A stretch of 64,000 nucleotides of DNA, from positions 5,699,501 to 5,763,500 of the forward strand of contig NZ_CP042176.1 in assembly GCF_005937885.2 (NCBI RefSeq), given 5' to 3'. The notes beneath the pieces were generated by a model. The model saw only the letters and a list, made by a program, of their open reading frames with translations, was not told the origin of the DNA and did no database searches. The translations under genes and the position numbers were made by a program. Source of the DNA: Bradyrhizobium sp. KBS0727 (GTDB lineage Bacteria > Pseudomonadota > Alphaproteobacteria > Rhizobiales > Xanthobacteraceae). Below are positions 37,187-44,823 of this stretch, piece after piece; within the stretch, counting starts at the first letter, position 1, and each line of letters opens with the position of its first letter.

Positions 37187-38890
37187 TCAAAACAGGGTGT
37201 TGGCGTTGCCAGCGAGGTGCTCGACGATCGGGCCGAGCGCTAGCGCCGGGAAGAAGGTGAGCCCGCCGATGATCAGGATGACGCCGACGACGAGGCCGAC
37301 AAAGAGACCGCCGGTGGTCGGCAGCGTGCCGGCCGAGGGCGGGATCGACTTCTTGGCCGCGAGCGAGCCTGCCAGCGCCATCGCCGGCACGATCATGAAG
37401 AAGCGGCCGACGAACATCGAACTGGCAAGCGTCAGGTTGTAGAAGAAGGTATTGCCGGTCAGGCCGCCGAAGGCCGAGCCGTTGTTGCCGGTCGCGGAGG
37501 TGAAGGCATAGAGCACCTCCGTGAAGCCGTGCGGGCCCGAATTGGCCATCGACGCCACCGCCGACGGCAACACGACGGCGACCGCGGTCCAGCCGAGATA
37601 CATCAAGGGCAGCACCAGAATGGCGAGCATGGCCATTTTGACCTCGCGCGCCTCGATCTTCTTGCCGACATATTCCGGTGTGCGGCCGACCATCAGGCCG
37701 GCGACGAAGATCGCCAGCACCACGAACAGCAGCATGCCGTAGAGGCCGGCGCCGACACCACCGACGATGATTTCGCCGAGCTGCATGTTGATCAGCGGGA
37801 TCATGCCGCCCAGCGCGGTGAACGAGTCATGCATGGCGTTGACCGCGCCGCAGGAGGCCGCCGTGGTGACGACCGCAAACAGGCTGGAGGCAACGATGCC
37901 GAAGCGGACTTCCTTGCCTTCCATATTGCCGCCGGAGAGCCCGAGCGCGCTCAGCGCCGAGGTGCCATTGGCTTCCGCCCAGTAGGTGACGGTGACGCCC
38001 GCTAGGAACAGGACGCCCATCACGGCGAGGATCGCCCAGCCCTGACGCTGGTTACCGACCATGCGGCCGAACACGTTGGTGAGCGCCGCGCCGAGCGCGA
38101 AGATCGAGATCATCTGCACAAAATTGGACAGCGCGGTGGGGTTTTCGAAAGGATGCGCGGCGTTGGCGTTGAAGAATCCACCGCCATTAGTGCCCAGCAT
38201 CTTGATCGCGACCTGCGAGGCGACGGGGCCGACCGCGATGGTCTGCTTGGCGCCTTCCAGCGTGGTGGCGTCGACATAGGCGCCCAGCGTCTGCGGCATG
38301 CCCTGCCACACCAGGAACAGGGTGTAGACCACGCAGATCGGCAGCAGCACATAGAGCGTGCAGCGCGTGACATCGACCCAGAAATTGCCAAGGGTACGCA
38401 TCGAGGAACGCGAGAAGCCGCGGATCAGGGCAACCGCGAGCGCGATGCCTGTTGCCGCCGACAGAAAATTCTGGTGCGTCAGCCCCAGCATCTGCACCAG
38501 ATAGGACAGCGTGCTTTCGCCGCCGTAGTTCTGCCAGTTGGTGTTGGTGATGAAGGAGATCGCGGTATTGAAGGAGAGGTCCTCGGCGACCGCGGATTGT
38601 TCGGCCGGGTTGAACGGCAACAGTGCCTGCAGCCGCATCAGGCCGTAGATGATCAGGAAGCCTCCGACGTGGAACAGCAGCATCGCGACCGTATAGGTTA
38701 GCCAATGCTGCTCGCGCCTTTCGTCGACGCCGCCGATCCAGTACAGCCCGCGCTCGACCGGACGCAGGACCGATGAGAGGAAGGTGCGCTCGCCGCTGAA
38801 AATGCGCGTCATGTACCAGCCGAGCGGTTTGACCAGCGCGACGATGATCGCGCAATAGAGAATAATCTGAATCCAGCCAATGGATGTCAT
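37187..38890 (-). CDS. kdpA: potassium-transporting ATPase subunit A
   Basis: A 567-residue, ~10-helix K+-binding subunit related to K+ channels. Selectivity-filter-like blocks are seen as [40 protein letters not shown] and [14 protein letters not shown]. The start at 38890 has AAGGA nine bases upstream, and that ribosome site overlaps the stop of the preceding 31-codon micro-ORF, so the two are probably coupled. It transports K+ at micromolar concentrations. Confidence 0.96.
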   Translation of the reverse strand: MTSIGWIQIILYCAIIVALVKPLGWYMTRIFSGERTFLSSVLRPVERGLYWIGGVDERREQHWLTYTVAMLLFHVGGFLIIYGLMRLQALLPFNPAEQSAVAEDLSFNTAISFITNTNWQNYGGESTLSYLVQMLGLTHQNFLSAATGIALAVALIRGFSRSSMRTLGNFWVDVTRCTLYVLLPICVVYTLFLVWQGMPQTLGAYVDATTLEGAKQTIAVGPVASQVAIKMLGTNGGGFFNANAAHPFENPTALSNFVQMISIFALGAALTNVFGRMVGNQRQGWAILAVMGVLFLAGVTVTYWAEANGTSALSALGLSGGNMEGKEVRFGIVASSLFAVVTTAASCGAVNAMHDSFTALGGMIPLINMQLGEIIVGGVGAGLYGMLLFVVLAIFVAGLMVGRTPEYVGKKIEAREVKMAMLAILVLPLMYLGWTAVAVVLPSAVASMANSGPHGFTEVLYAFTSATGNNGSAFGGLTGNTFFYNLTLASSMFVGRFFMIVPAMALAGSLAAKKSIPPSAGTLPTTGGLFVGLVVGVILIIGGLTFFPALALGPIVEHLAGNANTLF

Positions 38891-38902
38891 AGTCGGAGTC
38901 CT

Positions 38903-38998
38903 TCAGGAGAGTCTGGCGGGCAGCAGCATGCGCAGCAGCGCAATCAGCAGCGCCGACGTCACAACAAACGCGAGCACGATCTGGAAAAGGGCGAGCAT
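38903..38998 (-). CDS. 31-residue single-helix micro-ORF between kdpF and kdpA
   Basis: Not a known named gene to me. It encodes MLALFQIVLAFVVTSALL, then IALLRMLLPARLS: one hydrophobic helix with a short basic C-terminus, a KdpF-like layout but without KdpF's signature. It starts seven bases after the kdpF stop and ends 12 bases before the kdpA start. No clear ribosome site precedes it, so translation would depend on coupling to kdpF. It could be a second small subunit of the Kdp pump, a leader controlling kdpA translation, or a chance frame; the tight packing favours a real role. Confidence 0.5.
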   Translation of the reverse strand: MLALFQIVLAFVVTSALLIALLRMLLPARLS

Positions 38999-39005
38999 GG
39001 CGCGC

Positions 39006-39095
39006 TCAGAACCGTTCCGGCCGCAGCAGCGCGTAAGTGAGATAGAACAGCAGGCCCACCGAGACGAGGGCAGCGAGCGAGTAATCGAAAGTCAT
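39006..39095 (-). CDS. kdpF: potassium-transporting ATPase subunit F
   Basis: A 29-residue membrane peptide, MTFDYSLAALVSVGLLFYL and TYALLRPERF. The Y-x-L-L-x-P-E-x-F ending is the KdpF signature. KdpF stabilises the KdpABC complex in the inner membrane. AAGGAGAG ends six bases before the ATG, a strong ribosome site. It lies between two other micro-ORFs and ahead of kdpA, the normal kdpF position. Confidence 0.9.
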   Translation of the reverse strand: MTFDYSLAALVSVGLLFYLTYALLRPERF

Positions 39096-39108
39096 GGCGC
39101 TCTCCTTC

Positions 39109-39192
39109 TCACAGCCGTTCGCAGGCATAGGCGTAACCTATGCCTGCCACGAAGAAGCCGAGGCCTAGCGCCAGCATGACAATGTCCAGCAT
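39109..39192 (-). CDS. 27-residue membrane micro-ORF at the head of the kdp operon
   Basis: It encodes MLDIVMLALGLGFFVAGIG followed by YAYACERL: one membrane helix and a short polar end. AGGAA lies six to seven bases before the ATG at 39192 and it ends 13 bases before kdpF, so it appears to be the first translated gene of the kdp operon. I recall similar tiny proteins ending Y-x-x-AC-(D/E)-RL ahead of kdpF or kdpA in other bacteria, but no function. A role as an extra Kdp subunit or regulator is inference. Confidence 0.62.
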   Translation of the reverse strand: MLDIVMLALGLGFFVAGIGYAYACERL

Positions 39193-39303
39193 GGGATGTT
39201 CCTGTGCGATGGGAATCGCGAGGCCGACCAACGGCATTCGCGCTTGATGGCCGTGAAGTGCCATCGGGCGCATAGGTTTTCGAGACGGGAGAGAACGGGA
39301 CGT

Positions 39304-39504
39304 TATAGGAATCTCATAAAGGCGACGGCCTCCACGGGTGTCGTCCCTGCGAACGCAGGGACCCATATCGCGTTGCTCCCCCGATAGGGCAGAGTCGCCA
39401 ACGGCATTCGGAACATCGGCATCGGTGGCTATGGGTCCCTGCGCCCCGTGCGCAATTGCGCACTAGGCAGGGACGACGGGGACCATCTTTATGAAATCCC
39501 TATA
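39304..39504. repeat. 201-base MITE-like palindromic element
   Basis: The ends TATAGGAATCTCATAAAG (39304-39321) and CTTTATGAAATCCCTATA (39487-39504) are inverted repeats with 16 of 18 matches. A second nested pair is GTCGTCCCTGCGAACGCAGG with CAGGGACGAC, and GGACCCATA with TATGGGTCC. The centre has CGCAATTGCGCA. This is a dispersed element type of Bradyrhizobium relatives (recalled). It lies upstream of the kdp operon; the kdp promoter is presumably between 39193 and 39303. Confidence 0.75.
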
Positions 39505-39599
39505 TCTTCACCCCTCGCCTCATCTCGTTTTCAAATGGCGTTTTCACCACTTTGGCAGCGTGGCTGCAATTTCAGCCCCGCTTCACGTGAGATATCGCC

Positions 39600-40067
39600 A
39601 TGCTGCTCCCTTCAGAACATCAAAACCCCGCTGAACTCGGCGAGCGGCTGCGTAACGCCGATTCCGTTACCGCCGAAATCATGTCCGAGATCATCAGTCA
39701 GGCCTGCAGGCGTTTTCCCTCGCTCGGGCAGAGCGAAAAATCGACCCGCCTCGAGCGACTGCTCCAATCGGGCGCCTGGACCGATGCGGCCCTCGCCTTG
39801 ATCGACCTGGAACTGCCGCTATGGCAACTCCGCCGCATCGCCTATGACGAGGGCGAATGGTATTGCGCGCTGTCGCGCCAACGCGAGCTTCCGGACTGGC
39901 TTGATCGATCGATCGAAGCCCGCCATGCCGATCTCGCGCTCGCCATTCTCAGCGCGTTCGTCGACGCCCAGCGCGTCAGCGCGCCATCGAGCCGAACCAG
40001 CGTTCCCAGCGTGTCGCGCGACGCCAACCTGCTCTACGAACCGATGTGCAGCGACAATTTCAGCTGA
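39600..40067 (+). CDS. conserved hypothetical protein, helical
   Basis: A 155-residue soluble protein I do not recognise as a named family. It is Leu/Ala/Arg-rich and predicted mostly helical, with blocks TAEIMSEIISQACRRFPSL, LERLLQSGAWTDAALALID and WQLRRIAYDEGEWYCALSRQ. No signal peptide or membrane segment. Similar short proteins occur in Bradyrhizobium genomes (memory, not searched). The ATG follows a weak GTGAGAT. It opens a run of short orphan genes. Confidence 0.72.
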   Translation: MLLPSEHQNPAELGERLRNADSVTAEIMSEIISQACRRFPSLGQSEKSTRLERLLQSGAWTDAALALIDLELPLWQLRRIAYDEGEWYCALSRQRELPDWLDRSIEARHADLALAILSAFVDAQRVSAPSSRTSVPSVSRDANLLYEPMCSDNFS

Positions 40068-40101
40068 GCGGCCGTCCTACCGATTGTGAGAGTTCGCAGC
40101 C

Positions 40102-40386
40102 TTGGCGCAGCCTCCGCATCTTCCGCAGGAACTGAAGTCGGTTCAGGTACTCGCGCGCTTCGCCATGCGAATGATCGTGCTGACGGCCTTTGCCGCGTTC
40201 GGCAACGCAGGCTTCGGCAGGAGCCTGGTCGCATTGTTGTGGATGTCCGCCATACTCAGCGCCATCGTCGGCGCCTTCAGGCGCGAACTTCCGACCGACG
40301 TCGTCCTCAACCATTGGGACGAAGCGGCGGCCTATGCGGCGTTGTTTTCGCTAGTCACCGCATTCAATCACGCCGTCCCGGCCTGA
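40102..40386 (+). CDS. small membrane protein of unknown function
   Basis: A 94-residue protein from a TTG at 40102; ATG codons at 40165 and 40171 are alternatives. The hydrophobic stretches MRMIVLTAFAAFGNAGFG, LVALLWMSAILSAIVGAF and AAAYAALFSLVTAF suggest two or three membrane segments. The polar centre RRELPTDVVLNHWDEAA is distinctive, resembling small rhizobial membrane proteins of unknown role. It follows the preceding gene by 34 bases on the same strand. Confidence 0.6.
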   Translation: MAQPPHLPQELKSVQVLARFAMRMIVLTAFAAFGNAGFGRSLVALLWMSAILSAIVGAFRRELPTDVVLNHWDEAAAYAALFSLVTAFNHAVPA

Positions 40387-40590
40387 AGCAACCCTGCGCC
40401 AATTTATGCGGCGCTTATGAGATCGCGGTCCTGTCGCCCTCGAATTCATACCCGGCCGGGAAGATATTGCACGCATGAGTCATGCCGTCTCCCGGCCAAC
40501 AGCCACCCGAACATTCACAGCGAACGACAAAACCACGGAAGATTCGTGGCAACCGGGAACGCGCTGCTCGCCCACAGAAGGAATACCAAC

Positions 40591-40866
40591 GTGAAGCTCG
40601 TCGAACCTCCATCGTGCAGTTCGCCATCTGCAATCATATTCATCGGCAGGAACAGCCGCGGCAACTGGGTCGCCCAGGAACAAAACGGTCTCTATGGCGG
40701 CCTGTTCGTCAACCGCGCGCAAGCCATCAAATACGCCTTGTTCGAAAACGGCCGTCATCCCGAAGCCGTCATCGAGGTCTCGCGCGAAATCGAACTCGAC
40801 ACGAATGGCCGTCCCGCGGACGATTCCGTGACCGTCAACCACACCCGGTCCGCGCGCGTTGCTTGA
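40591..40866 (+). CDS. small FIGRN-RG-WVA motif protein (paralogue of 43254)
   Basis: A 91-residue soluble protein from a GTG at 40591 preceded by AGAAGGAA. Its core FIGRNSRGNWVAQEQNGLYG then GLFVNRAQAIKYAL matches the core of the protein at 43254-43736 (FIGRNQRGHWVARGADGKSG, GLFWRKQAAIRFAT). This looks like a small domain that reads an 'environment' or ligand, but its function is unknown to me. The C-terminal part has EAVIEVSREIELD. The longer open frame upstream to 40417 is not supported by a ribosome site. Confidence 0.7.
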   Translation: MKLVEPPSCSSPSAIIFIGRNSRGNWVAQEQNGLYGGLFVNRAQAIKYALFENGRHPEAVIEVSREIELDTNGRPADDSVTVNHTRSARVA

Positions 40867-40910
40867 TACGCCAGACCACCGTCACCCGGCAGGACTATCA
40901 GGAGCGCAGG

Positions 40911-41969
40911 ATGGGTCAGCTTCAAACCGGTTCAAACCGTGAGCAGCTTGTTGATACCATGATTGGATTGACCCGCCTGCAAGCGGAAACGGCAGCGTAC
41001 GCCATGACAGCCCGCACAAATTCCGCCACCTGGCTGGCGGGTTACATACCCGATCTTCCGACTCCATTTGACGAAGCCGGCGCGATTGACCTGGCGGCGT
41101 TCCGCCGGCTGTGCGAACGCCAGATCAAGGCCGGCGTCTCGGCGATCGTGGCAGGCGAAACCAGCGGCGAAAGCTCCACCCTGACGCCGGCGGAGCATGG
41201 CGCTATCGTTCGCACCGCCGTCGAGACCGCGCGCGGCCGGGTGCGCGTCATTGCCGGCGCGGGATCGAATTCGACCAGCCAGGCCATCGAATTGACCCGG
41301 CGCGCGGAGGCCGCCGGCGCCGATGCCGTTCTTTCGGTCGTGCCCTATTACAACAAGCCGACGCAAGCCGGCATTTGCGCGCACTTCGAAGCGGTCGCCG
41401 GCTCGACTGGCCTGCCCGTCATCCTGCACGACGTGCCTGCCCGAACCATCCGCGAATTGGCCGACGACACGCTGCTGCGGCTCGCCCGCTCCGGGCAGTT
41501 CATCGGCCTGAGGGATGCCAGCGGCGATGTCACACGCCCGACGCGGCTGCGGCCTGAGCTGCCGCACGGGTTCCGGCTCATGTCCGGGGACGACGCCACG
41601 GCGCCGGCTTCCATCATCAATGGCGGCGACGGCTGCATCTCCGTGATATCGAATGTGGCGCCGGAGCTGTGCAGCGAGATCTTTTCGAACTGCAGGCAGA
41701 GGCGGCTGCCGGCTGCAAGATACCTGCAGAGCCGGCTCGCACCGCTGACATCGGCCCTTTGCAGGGAGAACCCGGCTGCGCTGAAATATGCGCTATGCCT
41801 GCTCGGTTTCATTTCGCCGGATACGCGCCTGCCCATCGTTGGGCTCACCGATGCGGCCAAGGCCGAGGTCGCGGGCGCGATCGCCGATATCGGCGACGAG
41901 GAGCTGGCCTGCCCGATCCAGAGCTGGCGCGGACCTCGCCTTTGCAACGGTCTGGTCGCAACGTCTTAG
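40911..41969 (+). CDS. DapA/NAL-superfamily aldolase homologue with Lys-to-Arg at the active site
   Basis: A 352-residue TIM-barrel protein of the dihydrodipicolinate synthase / N-acetylneuraminate lyase family. PDLPTPFD, GETSGESSTLT and the tyrosine motif VVPYYNKPTQ are kept. The Schiff-base lysine, normally in GxKxAxGD, is replaced: the sequence reads FIGLRDASGDVTR, with Arg201 encoded by AGG at 41511-41513. Without lysine normal imine chemistry is not expected, so it may be inactive, regulatory, or catalyse something else. GGAG lies six bases before the ATG at 40911; ATG 41004 would give a canonical N-terminus. The true dapA is presumably elsewhere. Confidence 0.85.
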   Translation: MGQLQTGSNREQLVDTMIGLTRLQAETAAYAMTARTNSATWLAGYIPDLPTPFDEAGAIDLAAFRRLCERQIKAGVSAIVAGETSGESSTLTPAEHGAIVRTAVETARGRVRVIAGAGSNSTSQAIELTRRAEAAGADAVLSVVPYYNKPTQAGICAHFEAVAGSTGLPVILHDVPARTIRELADDTLLRLARSGQFIGLRDASGDVTRPTRLRPELPHGFRLMSGDDATAPASIINGGDGCISVISNVAPELCSEIFSNCRQRRLPAARYLQSRLAPLTSALCRENPAALKYALCLLGFISPDTRLPIVGLTDAAKAEVAGAIADIGDEELACPIQSWRGPRLCNGLVATS

Positions 41970-41979
41970 AGTTTTTGAA

Positions 41980-42393
41980 ATGAAATCGAGCGTTGCGGAA
42001 GTGGAGAAGCACGCCAGGACGCTGCGCGCCTGGCAACTCGCACTGCTACGATTCGCCGTAACCCTGGACAATGCCGATCGATTGGCGGTTCTGATGATCG
42101 CCGCCGAGATCGACAGACTCGGCGCAAGACATGAAAAGCCCGATTTCGGATTCTTCCGGAATACCAGCGCCGAACTATGCGCCGCCATTCTGCAGCCGAA
42201 TGCGTCACGTGCCGCGGTGTTACACCAGTTTGTCGTGCGGATCGATGACGAGCGCCTGAGGCGCACGTTCGCTGCCGTATTGGAAATCAACCAGCCGAAT
42301 GCTGCTTCGGCTGCCAAGCCTGCAAAACGCGACAGAAGTCTGTGGCGAGGACTATCCTCCTGGAGCGACCACGCACTCCAGGAAGAACTTTAG
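41980..42393 (+). CDS. conserved hypothetical protein
   Basis: A 137-residue soluble, helical protein starting MKSSVAEVEKHARTLRAWQL, then LALLRFAVTLDNADRLAVLM and AAEIDRLGARHEKPDFGFFR. The pattern LRFAVT-D-ADR-AVL-IA-E-D is familiar from short Bradyrhizobium proteins, but I know no function. It begins 10 bases after the DapA-like gene and may be cotranscribed with it. The frame is open further upstream inside that gene; the ATG at 41980 is chosen because it lies outside it. Confidence 0.7.
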   Translation: MKSSVAEVEKHARTLRAWQLALLRFAVTLDNADRLAVLMIAAEIDRLGARHEKPDFGFFRNTSAELCAAILQPNASRAAVLHQFVVRIDDERLRRTFAAVLEINQPNAASAAKPAKRDRSLWRGLSSWSDHALQEEL

Positions 42394-42402
42394 CAGGGTC
42401 CG

Positions 42403-42594
42403 CTAGGTGCCACCGGCGGATGCACTGCCGAGGCGGTGTTTTTCATGCCATTTCGGCCCGGGGCCGCGCATATAGTGGTCTTCCGGGTGATATTTTCCGA
42501 CCGGCCCCTCCCAGGACGATTTCAGGAACGCTGACACAATGGCGAGGGCCCTGCGCAGCATTGAAACCGTAACGGCGAGCGAAAGTGGACGCAT
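42403..42594 (-). CDS. short hypothetical protein
   Basis: A 63-residue protein, MRPLSLAVTVSMLRRALAIV, SAFLKSSWEGPVGKYHPEDH and a basic tail. An amphipathic or weakly hydrophobic N-terminus is followed by a polar region rich in His, Gly and Pro. GGAGG sits six bases before the ATG at 42594, a strong ribosome site that decides this start over the 90-codon frame. Convergent with the preceding gene. No family recognised. Confidence 0.6.
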   Translation of the reverse strand: MRPLSLAVTVSMLRRALAIVSAFLKSSWEGPVGKYHPEDHYMRGPGPKWHEKHRLGSASAGGT

Positions 42595-42700
42595 ATGATC
42601 CTCCACGCAATCGATCGAGTTGAGACCGGGGGCTCTGATCAGCAGCGCGCTGTAGGAACCGGTGCTCTGCGACAATCTCGGCTAAAGCTGACCTGGCAGC

Positions 42701-42991
42701 CTAATCGGCGACAAACCGATCGCCCTCCAGCCTGACCGACGGATAGCGAACGCCGCGAATCCTCAGCTCACGGGCAAGCCGCCGCAGCTTGGCTTCGGCA
42801 ATGATCCTGAATACGGCGCTGAGGAAGCGCCTCGCCCCGCGAGCGCTTCGGCCGGTTATGGCGCGGACGGGCTTTGCCGCCGTTCTTGCGAAACGATAGT
42901 TGCCTGGATGGAAATTCGGCCAGTCATGATCCGATTGGCGATGGCGCGCCGGTTCGGGCAACCGGTCATCGGCGAACGCTGGATATGTCAT
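42701..42991 (-). CDS. conserved hypothetical protein, basic
   Basis: A 96-residue basic protein. The N-terminal half is polar (PEPARHRQSDHDWPNFHPGN); the C-terminal half, AVFRIIAEAKLRRLARELRI, is an amphipathic helix and is followed by RGVRYPSVRLEGDRFV. GGAG precedes the ATG at 42991. I recall related Bradyrhizobium short proteins with AKPVRAIT-RSAR-A-RFL, of unknown function. It lies 106 bases upstream of the 63-residue gene on the same strand. Confidence 0.65.
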   Translation of the reverse strand: MTYPAFADDRLPEPARHRQSDHDWPNFHPGNYRFARTAAKPVRAITGRSARGARRFLSAVFRIIAEAKLRRLARELRIRGVRYPSVRLEGDRFVAD

Positions 42992-43043
42992 CTTCCGTCT
43001 CCATCACGGCCCTATGCCGCCTGCTGGAAGATGAGTCGGAAGG

Positions 43044-43189
43044 CATATGAATTCGAGAGCAGCCTTTTTGCTTTCGCATAGGAACGACATAAGCACCGCG
43101 ATCGGCAGAGCCATCCATCCCATGACAATGCCGCGGCCCACTATGCCGTCACTATATGACGCGCCGTTCGGCCGTCTCGAATTCATATG
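43044..43189. repeat. 15-base inverted repeat around a 116-base spacer
   Basis: CATATGAATTCGAGA at 43044-43058 and TCTCGAATTCATATG at 43175-43189 are perfect inverted copies. Both arms contain an ATG followed by AATTCGAGA, one on each strand, so two short overlapping frames (43047-43241 rightward, 43004-43186 leftward) start with identical codons. Neither frame has a convincing ribosome site, and no gene is called in this 262-base gap. Confidence 0.6.
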
Positions 43190-43253
43190 GCGTACGGACC
43201 TATATGAAATCGGGCGCCGCGCTGGCCGGCGCCGGTTTTAGGACGGCATTTCG

Positions 43254-43736
43254 ATGAACACGGTGACTTGCGGCGACGACCTTCGCGGAAGCAGAGCCGC
43301 ACAGGGATCATCGATCGCCATGCGCCCATCGCCTCTTCGCAACCAATCCCGCTGTGTCGCGAACTCGCCATTTCTGCGTCCCGGTGCCGAAGACCTCAGC
43401 GAGGCCATTCCGGTGTTTTTCATCGGCCGTAACCAGCGCGGCCATTGGGTCGCGCGAGGCGCTGACGGGAAATCCGGCGGGCTGTTCTGGCGCAAGCAGG
43501 CCGCCATTCGTTTCGCCACGCGAAGTGCGTGGCCGGCGCGGTGCGCGACGATATTCCCGTCCGACAACATCGAGCTGGACCTGGAAAACCAGGGCAATCC
43601 GCTGCTGGCTCACATCGACGTCACACGAATGTTACGAAGGTTGAGCGCTGCCATCGGGGTCTTGCTGGTGACGGCCGTCCTTGCCGGCATCGTCGCGATG
43701 AGGGCCGGAATATTCCTGTCCCGCCTGAATTATTGA
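43254..43736 (+). CDS. FIGRN-RG-WVA motif protein with C-terminal membrane anchor
   Basis: A 160-residue protein. After a polar N-terminus of about 50 residues comes FFIGRNQRGHWVARGADGKS and GGLFWRKQAAIRFATRSAWP, the same core as in the 91-residue protein at 40591. The end, LRRLSAAIGVLLVTAVLAGI then VAMRAGIFLSRLNY, is one membrane helix. The two proteins would share a soluble domain, one free and one membrane-anchored. AGGACGG precedes the ATG at 43254. Function unknown. Confidence 0.7.
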   Translation: MNTVTCGDDLRGSRAAQGSSIAMRPSPLRNQSRCVANSPFLRPGAEDLSEAIPVFFIGRNQRGHWVARGADGKSGGLFWRKQAAIRFATRSAWPARCATIFPSDNIELDLENQGNPLLAHIDVTRMLRRLSAAIGVLLVTAVLAGIVAMRAGIFLSRLNY

Positions 43737-43883
43737 CTCGGACCGATCGTATCCCGAGGCGACCAAGCCTTTACCTGCCGTCTGTTCACCCTTACGATGC
43801 CACCGGCAGCGAGCGCCGTTGCCCGGATCATTGCGCCAGAGGCCAGGGTCTTTCAGTCACGCCCTATTGTTATTGACGCAACC

Positions 43884-44702
43884 ATGAACTCCACCAGCGC
43901 GAACCTTTCCGATATCCTGGATCGTATTCTCAACACGGCAGCCGACAACCTGCGGTTCGCGAAGATATTGGTCCAACTGGGCCTCGATCCCGACAACATC
44001 ACCTACGACGCCATTTTCAATCGCCTTCTGGAAATCCTGCTGGCGAACATCACGCTTGCCAATATGTTTGCCCTGGTTGGCGCCGTCTTCTTTGTCGCCA
44101 CGCTGCTGACCCAGACGATGGTGCCGCTGCGCGTTGCCAACATGGTCGGCTGCGCCTGTTTCGCCGGCTTCGGCGCGCTCACCGGAGACATCAAGACTTT
44201 TCTGCTTTATCTCCTGCTGCTGCCGATCAACGCGCTTCGCCTTCATCAAATGCTCAACCTGGTCAAGAAGGCGCGCACCGCCACCGCGGGCGACATGTCG
44301 ATGGAATGGCTGAAGCCGTTCATGACCACGCGCAAGTATCGCAAGGGCGACATCCTGTTCAAGAAGGACGATCCCGCGCATGACATGCTCCTGACCGTCA
44401 CCGGCCGGTTTCTGGTCAAGGAGATCGGCGTCGCGGTGCCGCCGGGACGCCTGATGGGCGAACTCGGCTTCCTTTCGCCGGACAACCGGCGAACGGCGAC
44501 GATCGAATGCACCGAGGATGGGCAGGTGCTGACCATCACCTATGAGAAGCTGCTCGAGATCTACTTTCAAAACCCGCAATTCGGGTATTATTTTCTGGTC
44601 CTGACCAGCCAGCGCCTGCTGGAAAACATCTCGCGGCTCGAGACCATCGTGGCACAAAACAAGACCGCGGAGCAGGCCGCCGCGGCAACCCGCACCAACT
44701 GA
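43884..44702 (+). CDS. membrane protein with C-terminal cyclic-nucleotide-binding domain
   Basis: A 272-residue protein. Three hydrophobic segments (NITLANMFALVGAVFFVATL, VPLRVANMVGCACFAGFGAL, IKTFLLYLLLLPINALRLHQ) are followed by a CNMP-binding fold with KYRKGDILFKKDDPAHDMLL, GRLMGELGFLSPDNRRTATI and ECTEDGQVL. The layout resembles bacterial Popeye-like proteins. The phosphate-binding cassette GELGFLSPDNRRTATIE has the Arg-Thr-Ala ending of true binders. The ATG at 43884 lacks a clear ribosome site; 43797 is the alternative. Likely a membrane sensor of a nucleotide second messenger. Confidence 0.8.
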   Translation: MNSTSANLSDILDRILNTAADNLRFAKILVQLGLDPDNITYDAIFNRLLEILLANITLANMFALVGAVFFVATLLTQTMVPLRVANMVGCACFAGFGALTGDIKTFLLYLLLLPINALRLHQMLNLVKKARTATAGDMSMEWLKPFMTTRKYRKGDILFKKDDPAHDMLLTVTGRFLVKEIGVAVPPGRLMGELGFLSPDNRRTATIECTEDGQVLTITYEKLLEIYFQNPQFGYYFLVLTSQRLLENISRLETIVAQNKTAEQAAAATRTN

Positions 44703-44717
44703 GCATCGCCGCTTGCG

Positions 44718-44812
44718 CTAGAGCGTTTTCGAGCGAAGTGGACGCCGGTTCGCGTAAAGAAAACGCGTCAAAACAAAAGTAGAGCCCGGTTCTGATTCAA
44801 TCAGAACCGACA
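44718..44812. repeat. dispersed repeat with terminator-like hairpin
   Basis: It begins GCTAGAGCGTTTTCGAGCGA and includes AAAGAAAACGCGTCAAAACA. I recognise this as a frequent intergenic element of Bradyrhizobium relatives (recalled). It ends in a perfect hairpin CGGTTCTGA-TTCAA-TCAGAACCG (44787-44809). Placed between the convergent cNMP-protein and fdsA genes, it probably ends both transcripts. Confidence 0.75.
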
Positions 44813-44823
44813 AGGCTCCAGCC

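Noticed and set aside
35381-37243. 620-codon rightward open frame over kdpB
   Set aside because: Antisense to a P-type ATPase with all catalytic motifs; no family features of its own.
43004-43241. Two opposed ~60-codon ORFs in the 43 kb gap
   Set aside because: Ribosome sites are absent or at wrong spacing; both begin in an inverted repeat, so the shared start is explained without coding.
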